Positions 55,655 to 64,000 of a stretch of DNA of 64,000 nucleotides are shown here, in pieces (the first letter of the stretch is position 1; every line of letters starts with the position of its first letter). This DNA is from Pseudomonadota bacterium. GTDB lineage: Bacteria; Pseudomonadota; Gammaproteobacteria; Steroidobacterales; GCA-2729495. The notes beneath the pieces are model-generated. The model ran no database searches. It saw only the letters and a program-made list of their open reading frames with translations, and was not told the origin of the DNA. The position numbers and the translations under genes were made by a program. The stretch spans positions 62,001 through 126,000 of the forward strand of contig CAUJIY010000096.1 in NCBI GenBank assembly GCA_963205295.1, given 5' to 3'.

Positions 55655-58009
55655 ATGCGGAGCCTGAGAGTCAAGATCCTTGCGCTGGCGGCGCTGCTGG
55701 TGGTTCTCACCCAGGCAGGGACCATCGGCACGATCCTCGTCACCGCCAATCGTGAGGCGAGGAATAACGCTGCGGAAAAACTGCACGGCTCCGGCGCCAT
55801 GCTGGAGCGGGTGCTGCAGCTGCGCGCCGACCAGATGCAGAACACCATGCGGCTGCTGGTGACCGAGCCCGATTTCCTGGCAGCGGTCGCCAGCGGTGAT
55901 CCGGCCAGGATCGCCACGGCACTGCAACGGCTGGGCACCCGCACCGACGCCAACGTCCACCTCATGCTCGACAGCGAGGGCCGGCTGCTCGGCGGAATTG
56001 CCGGTGCGACCGCCCTGCCCGCCGCCACCAGCGCGGCTTTTCGCGACGCGCTCGCCGGTTCCACCGGCCGCACCATCGTGCGGGCGGGCGGACAGGCGTT
56101 CGACATCATGTCCGTGCGGCTCGCCGACCGCTCCCTGCTCGCCATGGGCATCACGCTCGACGATGCCCGCGCCCGCCGCATCGGGCGCCTGTCGGGACTC
56201 TGTGTCGCGTTCGTCACCAACGACCGTGAACCCGTGGTGCTTGGCAGTTCCATCGATGGCGCAGACTTCGGCGCCATCGCCCGCCACGCAGCCCGGCAGG
56301 AGGCCGGCGCGGGCAGCGTCTTCGACCTCCGCGCGGACAACCGCGACTTTCTCGCCCTGCGACAGCCGATGCTGGCCGGTACCACCGGAGTCGACCTGCT
56401 CCTGTTCGAGTCGGTCGACAACGCTGTCGCACCATTTCGTATGCTGCGCACCACGGCCGTGGTGCTCGGTGGGCTGGCCCTGCTGGTCGCGCTTGCCGGC
56501 GGCGCCCTGGTGGCCCGTGCCATCACCCTGCCGATGCGCCAGCTCACGCAGGCGGCGCTGCGGATCCGCGGTGGCGACTACAGCGAGCCCGTGCGCGTCA
56601 CGACCGACAACGAGCTTGGCATGCTGGCCGCAGCCTTCAACACCATGCAGGGCAGCCTGGCCGAGCGCGAGGCGCGCATCACCTACCAGGCCCAGTTCGA
56701 TCCGCTCACCGGCCTGCCGAACCGGCTGCTCGCGCTGTCGCGCCTGGCCCAGGCAATCGGCGCCAGCGGCGCACGCGGGACCAGCGTCGGCCTGCTGGTC
56801 GTCGACCTCGGCAGCTTCGGGGCCATCACCGCGAGCCTCGGGCACGAGATCGGCGATGCCCTGCTGGCGCAGGCAGCCGAACGCCTGCGCTCGAGCATCG
56901 ACCCGCGCCACATGCTGGCGCGCCTCGAGGGCGACCGGTTTGCTGTCGTGCTCGAGGACGTCGGGCTCGATGAAGCGCGGGCCCTCGCCGAAGACCTGCT
57001 GCGCCTGCTCGGCATCGGCCTGTCGGTGCGCGACGTCAACGTCAGCCTCGACGTCGCGATCGGCATCGCGCTGTACCCCGAGCACGGCACCGACGCCGAC
57101 CAGCTGCTGCTGCGTGCCGTGGTCGCCCAGAACGACGCGCGGGCTGCCCAGCAGCGCATCCACGTCTATCAGCATGGTCGCGAGGAACGCCGCGTGCGCC
57201 AGCTCGCCATTCTCGGCGACCTGCGCCGGGCGGTGCGGCACGACGAACTGAAGCTCTACCTGCAACCCAAGCTGTCGCTGCGCACCGGGCGCATCTGCAG
57301 CGCCGAGGCGCTGGTGCGCTGGGATCATCCGACCCTCGGCTGGCTGCCCCCCGGCGAGTTCATCGGTGTCGCCGAGCAGTTCGGCAACATCTCGCTCATC
57401 ACGCACTGGGCGCTGGCGACTGCCGTACGCGAATGCCGTCTCTGGCTGGAAGAAGGCCTCGACCTGAATGTATCGGTCAACCTCTCCGGCCGCGACCTGC
57501 TCGACCAGGACCTGCCGATCCACATCCTGAAGCTGCTGCGCGACCACGACCTCGCCCCGCGGCACCTGACGCTCGAAGTGACAGAAGAGGCCCTGGTGCA
57601 GGATTTCTCCCGTGCCACGCTCGTCCTGCAGTGCCTGCGCGACCTCGGCGTGCGCATTGCCATCGATGACTTCGGCACCGGCTACTCGTCGCTGGGCCAG
57701 ATCCGCAACCTGCCCGTCGACGAACTGAAGATCGACCGGACCTTCGTCATGCAGCTTCCCGACAGCCGCGACGACGCGGCTATCGTGAGCGCGGCGCTCG
57801 ACCTTGCCCACAAGCTCGGTCTGGAGGTCGTGGCCGAAGGCGTGGAGACGGCCGCCGCGTTGAGCTGGCTCACCGCTCATGGCTGCGAAACCGTGCAGGG
57901 CTTCCTGATCAGCCGACCGATGCCTGCAGAGGCACTGTCGGACTGGGTGCACCGCTATGGCACCGACGAAACCGGACTGGCGCGCGTGGGGTCTGGCTTC
58001 GCCGCCTGA
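55655..58009 (+). CDS. Sensor-HAMP-GGDEF(degenerate)-EAL(intact) protein, predicted c-di-GMP phosphodiesterase
   Basis: N-terminal TM plus sensor region; LARLEGDRFAVVL replaces GGDEF; SAEALVRWDHPTLGWLPPGEFI and AIDDFGTGYSSLGQI are intact. Confidence 0.93.
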   Translation: MRSLRVKILALAALLVVLTQAGTIGTILVTANREARNNAAEKLHGSGAMLERVLQLRADQMQNTMRLLVTEPDFLAAVASGDPARIATALQRLGTRTDANVHLMLDSEGRLLGGIAGATALPAATSAAFRDALAGSTGRTIVRAGGQAFDIMSVRLADRSLLAMGITLDDARARRIGRLSGLCVAFVTNDREPVVLGSSIDGADFGAIARHAARQEAGAGSVFDLRADNRDFLALRQPMLAGTTGVDLLLFESVDNAVAPFRMLRTTAVVLGGLALLVALAGGALVARAITLPMRQLTQAALRIRGGDYSEPVRVTTDNELGMLAAAFNTMQGSLAEREARITYQAQFDPLTGLPNRLLALSRLAQAIGASGARGTSVGLLVVDLGSFGAITASLGHEIGDALLAQAAERLRSSIDPRHMLARLEGDRFAVVLEDVGLDEARALAEDLLRLLGIGLSVRDVNVSLDVAIGIALYPEHGTDADQLLLRAVVAQNDARAAQQRIHVYQHGREERRVRQLAILGDLRRAVRHDELKLYLQPKLSLRTGRICSAEALVRWDHPTLGWLPPGEFIGVAEQFGNISLITHWALATAVRECRLWLEEGLDLNVSVNLSGRDLLDQDLPIHILKLLRDHDLAPRHLTLEVTEEALVQDFSRATLVLQCLRDLGVRIAIDDFGTGYSSLGQIRNLPVDELKIDRTFVMQLPDSRDDAAIVSAALDLAHKLGLEVVAEGVETAAALSWLTAHGCETVQGFLISRPMPAEALSDWVHRYGTDETGLARVGSGFAA

Positions 58010-58027
58010 AGCGCACTGGCGTTCGCG

Positions 58028-58591
58028 CTACTGGGCCGGTGACAGCACCAGGCCGGCAGGAACGGCAGCAAACACCTTCTCGTAGAGCGTCTGCTCGTGG
58101 CGGGCCTCGGCGTCCGTGACGCCGGCCATGTAGGCCCAGTCGTCCATGGAGAACAACGACTGCGCCAGCTCGGTAGTCGCACCGTGGTGGCCCATATTGG
58201 CGGTGATGAAGGCCGTGTAGTCGGCGCTCACCTGTTCGAACTCCGCCAGCCGCGCCGCCCCCTCCTGGCGCAGCGCATCGCGACAGGCGAGGAACTCCCG
58301 CAGGTAGCGCTGGTTGGCATTGAGGCGCTCGTCGAGTTCCTTCAGCCCGGCCTGTGCACGCGCATCGAGCTTGCCACCGAGCCTGGAGTGGATCATCTCG
58401 CCCATGCGCACGTCCTGGATGTGCAGGCGATGCATGGCAGCGTCGATGTAGTCGGCCACGGCGACATAAAACGGCACCCAGGACGGATTGCCACCGGATC
58501 CACTGGCAACAGCCGCCGACAGGGCCTGGCGCACCGATTTCAACCGGCGCCTTTCGTTGGCAACGCGTTCTCGCAACGGCAGTTGGTTCAT
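58028..58591 (-). CDS. Helical conserved hypothetical protein (possible hemerythrin-like bundle)
   Basis: MNQLPLRERVANERRRLKSVRQALSAAV...FYVAVADYIDAAMHRLHIQDVRMGEMIHSRL...; mostly predicted alpha-helical with several His/Glu. Confidence 0.55.
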   Translation of the reverse strand: MNQLPLRERVANERRRLKSVRQALSAAVASGSGGNPSWVPFYVAVADYIDAAMHRLHIQDVRMGEMIHSRLGGKLDARAQAGLKELDERLNANQRYLREFLACRDALRQEGAARLAEFEQVSADYTAFITANMGHHGATTELAQSLFSMDDWAYMAGVTDAEARHEQTLYEKVFAAVPAGLVLSPAQ

Positions 58592-59001
58592 GTCACAGTC
58601 CTTGGCATCCGGTGATGCGCGTTCCCTGGCAGGACTGGATTATAGGCTGTCGCTGGACGGCACCGGCAGGGCCGTCCCGACGGGCGGCGCGAGGCGGCCG
58701 CTGGCGCGGATCGGCAGGCGGTCGCGATCACGCCGGCGAGGATACGGCGGCTGAACATGGGTTCAGGATAGCATCGGTGTGCGGCCGTGGGCACCTTATA
58801 CTGGCGGCCGGCAACATCCATGCAGAGATCCTGGGTGCCCCAGCGCGGTCGGCGACGTCGCCCCAGCCGGCGCCAGTGCCTTCGTGATCACCCGGGTGCC
58901 GATCGCGCTCGCTGGCTGGCGCACGCAGCGGTGAAGCGAGGTCGCGCAGGCATGGCCATCCTGTATCCTGTGCGGCGCTTTTGAGCCACGGAGTTTCCGG
59001 C

Positions 59002-59793
59002 ATGAAGATCGTGAGGGCGCGTCTCCTGCGGCTGGTACTGGCCGCGAGCCTTGGCATCCTGGTCGGCGCCTGCGCTGGCACCACCAGGGCGCCGAAGACA
59101 GTGCTGGTCGCCGGCGCGACAGGCCAGACCGGCCAGCAGGTGGTCAGGCACCTGCAACTCGCCGGCTTCCACGTTCGCGCACTGGTACGCGACATGGACA
59201 AGGCGCAGAGCCAGCTCGGCGAAGGCGTGGAACTGGTGAAGGGCGACGTCAAGGACCCGGCCTCGCTCGACGCCGCCGTCGCCGGCGTCGCGGCCGTGAT
59301 CTCGAGTATCGGTGCGCGCGGCAAGGACGGCCCGGATCGGCCGGAGATGATCGACTTCGAGGGCGTGCGCAACCTCGTCGATGCCGCCAAGACCGCGCGG
59401 GTCCAGCAATTCGTGCTGGTGTCGTCACGCGGCGTGACCCAGGACGATCATCCGCTGAACCGCATGTTCGGCGATGTGCTCCGCTGGAAACTGAAGGGCG
59501 AGGACTACCTGCGCCAGAGCGGGCTCGCCTACACCGTGATTCGTCCCGGCGGCCTGCTCAACGAGCCGGCGGGCAAGTCCGACATCGCCTTCGAGCAGGG
59601 TGACCGGCGTATCGGCAACACCGTGCTCGCGATCCCCCGGGAAGACGTGGCGATCGTCTGCGTTCAGGCCCTGCTCAACCCCGAAGCGCGGTTCCGCACA
59701 TTCGAAATCCACCGCACCGGAGGACCACCGGTCACCGGATGGAAAGCAAAGTTCGCGGGCCTGAAGCCCGACGCCGGCCAGGCTGCCCGTTAG
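59002..59793 (+). CDS. NmrA-like NAD(P)-binding Rossmann protein with an apparent lipoprotein signal peptide
   Basis: MKIVRARLLRLVLAASLGILVGAC (signal plus VGAC lipobox), then TVLVAGATGQTGQQVVRHLQLAGFHVRALVRD and VLVSSRGV. Confidence 0.8.
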   Translation: MKIVRARLLRLVLAASLGILVGACAGTTRAPKTVLVAGATGQTGQQVVRHLQLAGFHVRALVRDMDKAQSQLGEGVELVKGDVKDPASLDAAVAGVAAVISSIGARGKDGPDRPEMIDFEGVRNLVDAAKTARVQQFVLVSSRGVTQDDHPLNRMFGDVLRWKLKGEDYLRQSGLAYTVIRPGGLLNEPAGKSDIAFEQGDRRIGNTVLAIPREDVAIVCVQALLNPEARFRTFEIHRTGGPPVTGWKAKFAGLKPDAGQAAR

Positions 59794-62678
59794 TCGACCG
59801 GCACCGTGCGCCAGCCCGTCGTGGGCTCGCAGTCCGGCAGGGCCGCATGGGCCGGCGGACAGGGCAACGCGCCCCAGCTGATCTCGTAGGCCGGCCAGTA
59901 GGTCTGGTCGGGCTTGAGCGTCAGCACTTCGGTGAAGTTGTTCCAGGTGATCGTGGTGAGGCGCACGGCCTCGCCATCCCGCCGGCGGCGTACGGTGTCG
60001 ATGAAGGCATCGAGATCGGGGATCGCGTGCCCGTCGACCTCGACGATGCGCCGGCCGGCCAGCAGGCCGTGGCGTGAAGCCGGCGAGCCGAAGGCAAAGA
60101 AGGCGACATACACCCCGTAGGGCTCCACCGCCCGCTGTGCAGCGATGTCCCGATAGGGCGCCTGCAGCAGCGCCCCGGCCCACATGACCGCGCGGCGCAC
60201 GCCGTCGCCACCGAGGCCGACGGTAGGCACCTCGACCTCGAGCGGACGGCCATTGCGCAGGATCAGCAGGCGCACTGCAGTCTGCTGTGTCGCGACCTCC
60301 GCTTCGCGCACGCGGGTGACGGGCCGTCCGTCGATACCGAGCAGCAGATCACCCGGTTGCAGCATCCGCGCCGCCGGTGTACCGGCCACCGCGCGCACGA
60401 CGGTCAGCGCCTGCGGCCGTTCCCGATCGTGCTCCTGCAGTCGTTGCGCCCACTCGTCGGGCAGACCGAGCCGGCGCGCCACCGCGAGCGGAACCTGGTT
60501 CCATTCGACCTCGAGAGAACGCAGTTCGCGGCCCTCGCGGGCGAGGGCGACCATTTCGCGGACGAGGTCCGCCGGGAGGCCGCGATTCTCCTGAGCAGGC
60601 TCGCTGGCGCCCTGGTAGGCGAAGCTCGACCACAGCGCCACCACGGTGCCGCGGCGATCGAGGATGACGCCATCGATGTCCCCGGGGCCATTCACCAGGT
60701 CGAGCGTGTCGAGGTTGGTTTCGCGGAAACGGATGGTGCGCGACAGCGGGTATTGCACCGCCTCGAGCGAGGCCACCTCGGTGCTGCGATAGACGACCTT
60801 GAAGTCCGGACGCAGGCCGACGACCTCGACGGTTTCACCCGGCCGCGGCAGTTCCGTCCCGAGACGCGCCGCGCGAACCGGCGTGTCACCGATCAGCGCC
60901 GGGTCGTAGACGATGAGCGCCAGGTTGTGGGTCGGATGGATCCAGGCGCCCCTGCCGGGCACCTCCAGGCTGCCACCGAACGTGACCTGCACATCGCCCA
61001 TGGCCTCCGGCACGGTGTTGCGGTCGACCACGACATAGCCGCGCTGCGCGTCGACGATGACTCCGGTGCCGTAGTAGTGCCGGTCGGCAACACCCGAGAT
61101 CGTGTAGGGCATGTCGAAGTTGACCATCACCAGCGAGGGTGCGATGCGGGCAATGCGCCTGTCCGGGTGCTCGGCAAAGCGGGTCGAGCGGGCCACAGGT
61201 GAGGTGGCCGGCGGGCCTCCCGCCAGTTCGCGGCAGGGCCAGATGCCGCTCACGTCGTTGCGGCGGCAGCGACGCGCCGCAAACCAGCGCCGGTCCATGC
61301 GGATGGTACGCAGCTTGCTGGTGGCCGGATCCTCGAAGGTGAAGAACCGCACCGCAGCGCGCTGCTGGTCGGCGAGCGTGGCCAGCACCGCCTCGAGGTC
61401 GTCGAGCTTGCGCACCGGCTGGTCGTCGACGGCGACGATGATGCTCGCGCGCGGAATCCCCGCCGTACCGAACACGTAACCGGGTCCGGCAACGTAGACG
61501 CCGCTCGTGGCCCGGTTGTAATGGCGTGCCTGCTGCAGCGACAGGTCATGCACGACCGCGTCGCCGAACTCGATGTATTCGGCCGGCGCGAGTGCGTGCA
61601 GGTCCGCCACCGGGAGGCGCAGCTCGACCAGACTGCCGTTGCGCACGATGCTGACGGCGACTTCGCGTCCGACGGTCTCGTCGAGGACATTCTCCAGGGG
61701 CACGAAATCGGTCACCAGATCGGCCCCGAGCTGCAACAGAATGTCGCCGACCCGCAGACGCCCGTCGGCCACGCCCCCGGGAATGACCTGGTCGACCACC
61801 AGCATGCCGGTCTGGTCGGGAAACCGCCTGCGGACCAGTGCCTCGGTCGCCTCGGGCAAGCCGAGCCGGTGCAGTTCGTCGAACGGCTGGTGCATGAACA
61901 CCGTGGCGAGCGTGCCGCGGGTGACGGGTCGCCCCGCACGTACCAGCGCGAGCGCACGCGTGACGCGGTCGAGCGGCAGGAAGAAACTGCTCGCCGCCTC
62001 GTTGCTGCCGCCGGCGTTCAGTGCCACCACCCGCCCGTCGATGTCGATCACCGGCGAACCCGAGGAACCACCTGAGGTACCCGAGGCAGCCTGCAGGTAG
62101 AAGGTATTGAAGTCGTTGTAATTGCCCCGGCCGTAGTCCGGCGCCGGCCGGCGCAGCCGCGCGATCGTGCCCGACAGGATCGAAAGTTGCTCGCCGGCAT
62201 CGTTGCCGACCACGCGGATCTCGCGCCCGAGCTGGGCCCGCTCCGGGGCCAGCGTCAGCTCGGCGGGAGTGATGTAGCGCAGCTTCGCCGGGTCGTAGCG
62301 GAAAATGCCGAAGTCGTGCACCGGGTCGCGGTACACCGGCACGAGTTCGACCTCTTCCTGGTTGACGAACAGCGCCTCGGCGCGCACCGGGCCCGGTGCC
62401 ACGACGTGACGGTTGGTCAGGATCAGGCCGAGGCGCGCATCGACGACAAAACCGGTCGCCTGGCCCGATGCGTTCCACTCGGTGTCGAAGGCACGCGTGG
62501 CGTCGACCTTGATGGCGACGACGCCGGAGGCGATTCGCTGCAGCGTGCGCCGCCAGGCGACGGGCTCCGCCTCGCTGCCGTCGGCCGGGTGGGCCGGCAC
62601 AGCGAACACGACCAGGATGGCCGCCGTGACCGCGCGGACGTCTATGGCCGGCTCCCGGCGCGGCCGCTCACAGCGCAA
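59790..62678 (-). CDS. Duplicated HtrA-like protease of the Nma111/Deg7 type (second protease-like domain degenerate, PDZ domains)
   Basis: Signal-like N-terminus; GLILTNRHVVAPGPVRAEALFVNQEEVELVPVYRDPVHDFGIFRYDP, IRVVGNDAGEQLSILSGTIARLRRPAPDYGRGNYNDFNTFYLQAASGTSGGSSGSPVI, second copy YVVVDRNTVPEAMGDVQVTFGGSLEVPGRGAWIHPTHNLALIVYDP, C-terminus LTLKPDQTYWPAYEISWG. Confidence 0.92.
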   Translation of the reverse strand: MRCERPRREPAIDVRAVTAAILVVFAVPAHPADGSEAEPVAWRRTLQRIASGVVAIKVDATRAFDTEWNASGQATGFVVDARLGLILTNRHVVAPGPVRAEALFVNQEEVELVPVYRDPVHDFGIFRYDPAKLRYITPAELTLAPERAQLGREIRVVGNDAGEQLSILSGTIARLRRPAPDYGRGNYNDFNTFYLQAASGTSGGSSGSPVIDIDGRVVALNAGGSNEAASSFFLPLDRVTRALALVRAGRPVTRGTLATVFMHQPFDELHRLGLPEATEALVRRRFPDQTGMLVVDQVIPGGVADGRLRVGDILLQLGADLVTDFVPLENVLDETVGREVAVSIVRNGSLVELRLPVADLHALAPAEYIEFGDAVVHDLSLQQARHYNRATSGVYVAGPGYVFGTAGIPRASIIVAVDDQPVRKLDDLEAVLATLADQQRAAVRFFTFEDPATSKLRTIRMDRRWFAARRCRRNDVSGIWPCRELAGGPPATSPVARSTRFAEHPDRRIARIAPSLVMVNFDMPYTISGVADRHYYGTGVIVDAQRGYVVVDRNTVPEAMGDVQVTFGGSLEVPGRGAWIHPTHNLALIVYDPALIGDTPVRAARLGTELPRPGETVEVVGLRPDFKVVYRSTEVASLEAVQYPLSRTIRFRETNLDTLDLVNGPGDIDGVILDRRGTVVALWSSFAYQGASEPAQENRGLPADLVREMVALAREGRELRSLEVEWNQVPLAVARRLGLPDEWAQRLQEHDRERPQALTVVRAVAGTPAARMLQPGDLLLGIDGRPVTRVREAEVATQQTAVRLLILRNGRPLEVEVPTVGLGGDGVRRAVMWAGALLQAPYRDIAAQRAVEPYGVYVAFFAFGSPASRHGLLAGRRIVEVDGHAIPDLDAFIDTVRRRRDGEAVRLTTITWNNFTEVLTLKPDQTYWPAYEISWGALPCPPAHAALPDCEPTTGWRTVPVD

Positions 62679-63606
62679 TCGTCCGGCCGAAGGCCCGCTG
62701 GTAGTCGGCGGCGAGGCTCGCGCGCGTGAAGCTGTGGTTCTGTGTGCCCTGGTGCGCGATCTTGACCGCGCCGATCAGCGAGGCGAGCCGCCCGGTCTCC
62801 TCCCAGCCGAGGCCCTGCAGCAGCCCGTGCAGCAGGCCGGCGCGGTACGCGTCGCCACAGCCGGTCGGGTCGGTCACGCTGGCCGGCACCACCGGCGGGA
62901 TGTCGTGGCGCCGGCTGTCGGCGAAGATCGTCGAGCCCTGCGCCCCGCGGGTCACGATGAGCGCTCGCACCCGCGCGGCGATTTCGGTCTCCGACCAGCC
63001 GGTCCGCTCGCAGAGCAGCCGCCCTTCGTAGTCGTTCACGGTGACCCACGCCGCCTGGCCGACGAAGCCGCGCAGGTCCTCACCGTCGAACATGGGCAGG
63101 CCCTGGCCCGGATCGAAGATGAAGGGGATGCGGGCGGCTGCGAACTGGGCCGCATGCTCGATCATGGCCTGGCGCCCGTCCGGGGACACCATGCCGATGG
63201 TCACTCCGGCATCACGCGGCACCTGGTTGACGTGGGCATGGTCCATGGCGCCCGGATGGAAGGCGGTGATCTGGTTGGCGTCGAGATCCGTGGTGATGAA
63301 GGCCTGGGCGGTCAGCGTCTGCGGCAGTTCGGTGATGAAGCGCATATCGAGTCCCTGCTCGCGCAGCCGTGCACGGTAGCGGTCGAAGTCGCGGCCAACC
63401 GTCGCCATGATCAACGGCGCACCGCCGAGCAGGCGCAGGTTGTAGGCAATGTTGCCGGCGCAGCCACCGAGTTCCTGGCGCATCTCCGGCACCAGGAACG
63501 CGACGTTGAGGATGTGGATCTGGTCGGGCAGGATGTGCTCCCGGAAGCGGCCACGAAACACCATGATGTTGTCGTAGGCCATCGAGCCACAGATCAGTGC
63601 GGTCAC
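62668..63606 (-). CDS. PfkB-family carbohydrate/nucleoside kinase
   Basis: ELGGCAGNIAYNLRLLGGAPLIMATVGRDFDRY, VTDPTGCGDAYRAGLLHGLL. Confidence 0.9.
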   Translation of the reverse strand: MTALICGSMAYDNIMVFRGRFREHILPDQIHILNVAFLVPEMRQELGGCAGNIAYNLRLLGGAPLIMATVGRDFDRYRARLREQGLDMRFITELPQTLTAQAFITTDLDANQITAFHPGAMDHAHVNQVPRDAGVTIGMVSPDGRQAMIEHAAQFAAARIPFIFDPGQGLPMFDGEDLRGFVGQAAWVTVNDYEGRLLCERTGWSETEIAARVRALIVTRGAQGSTIFADSRRHDIPPVVPASVTDPTGCGDAYRAGLLHGLLQGLGWEETGRLASLIGAVKIAHQGTQNHSFTRASLAADYQRAFGRTIAL

Positions 63607-63625
63607 GGAGCGATCTCCTCGCGGT

Positions 63626-64000
63626 TCAGGCGCCGTTTGCGGGCATGCCGTGCCCGCGCCAGGCGAGATCGAGATCCCGTGCGGCGCGCACGTCGTCGAG
63701 GCGGCGCACGGGCGTGGTCAGGGGGGCTGCCTTGACCGCAGCCGCATCGCTGCGTGCCTGGTCGCGGATCGCGACGAGTGCCGCGACAAAGGCGTCGAGC
63801 ACCTCGCGGCTCTCGGTCTCGGTCGGCTCGATCAGCAGGCACTCGGGCACCAGCAACGGAAAGTACGTGGTCGGGGCATGGAAGCCGCGGTCGAGCAGGG
63901 CCTTGGCGAAGTCCATGGCGGTGACTCCCGTGTCGCGCGCGATGCCCTTCAGCGAGACGATGAACTCATGGCTTGCACGCCGTTGCGGATAGGCCACCTC
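63626..64000 (-). CDS. gcvPB: Glycine dehydrogenase (decarboxylating) subunit 2, C-terminal part (continues beyond the window)
   Basis: [65 protein letters not shown]. Confidence 0.93.
   Translation of the reverse strand, partial: EVAYPQRRASHEFIVSLKGIARDTGVTAMDFAKALLDRGFHAPTTYFPLLVPECLLIEPTETESREVLDAFVAALVAIRDQARSDAAAVKAAPLTTPVRRLDDVRAARDLDLAWRGHGMPANGA

Noticed and set aside
58592-59001. Possible extra small gene in the gap (ORF 58588-58821 minus)
   Set aside because: Arg/Pro-rich, no good start context or domain. Consistent with intergenic DNA.

Overview
This 64 kb, high-GC window is mostly a chromosomal backbone, probably from a gammaproteobacterium judging by gene order (tsaD divergent from rpsU-yqeY-dnaG-rpoD; pcm-tolC-waaA-hldE). 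I saw no IS elements, prophage, CRISPR array or rRNA. There is one tRNA, an Ile2-like tRNA with a CAT anticodon. The most interesting parts are: (1) a compact minus-strand cluster at about 50.4-54.4 kb with a C39-like peptidase, a RimK-type ATP-grasp ligase, a GCS2-type carboxylate-amine ligase and an N-formylglutamate amidohydrolase. It looks like an uncharacterised peptide or amide-metabolite pathway, and its last gene appears frameshifted with an internal deletion. (2) A clear c-di-GMP-I (GEMM) riboswitch on the minus strand at about 6.26-6.35 kb, upstream of an Ig-like/FnIII lipoprotein. The same window has three GGDEF/EAL genes. (3) A 962-aa bacterial HtrA-like protein with the architecture and motifs of eukaryotic Nma111/Deg7, meaning a duplicated protease with a degenerate second half. 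(4) An NmrA-like Rossmann protein with an apparent lipoprotein signal. (5) A PPi-energy pair: PPi-type phosphofructokinase and a predicted K+-independent H+-pyrophosphatase. (6) A decarboxylase/ATP-grasp/glycosyltransferase cassette preceded by a coupled short ORF. (7) NrdR-box-like palindromes upstream of a split class II ribonucleotide reductase. All calls come from reading the sequence and supplied ORFs. No database search was run.
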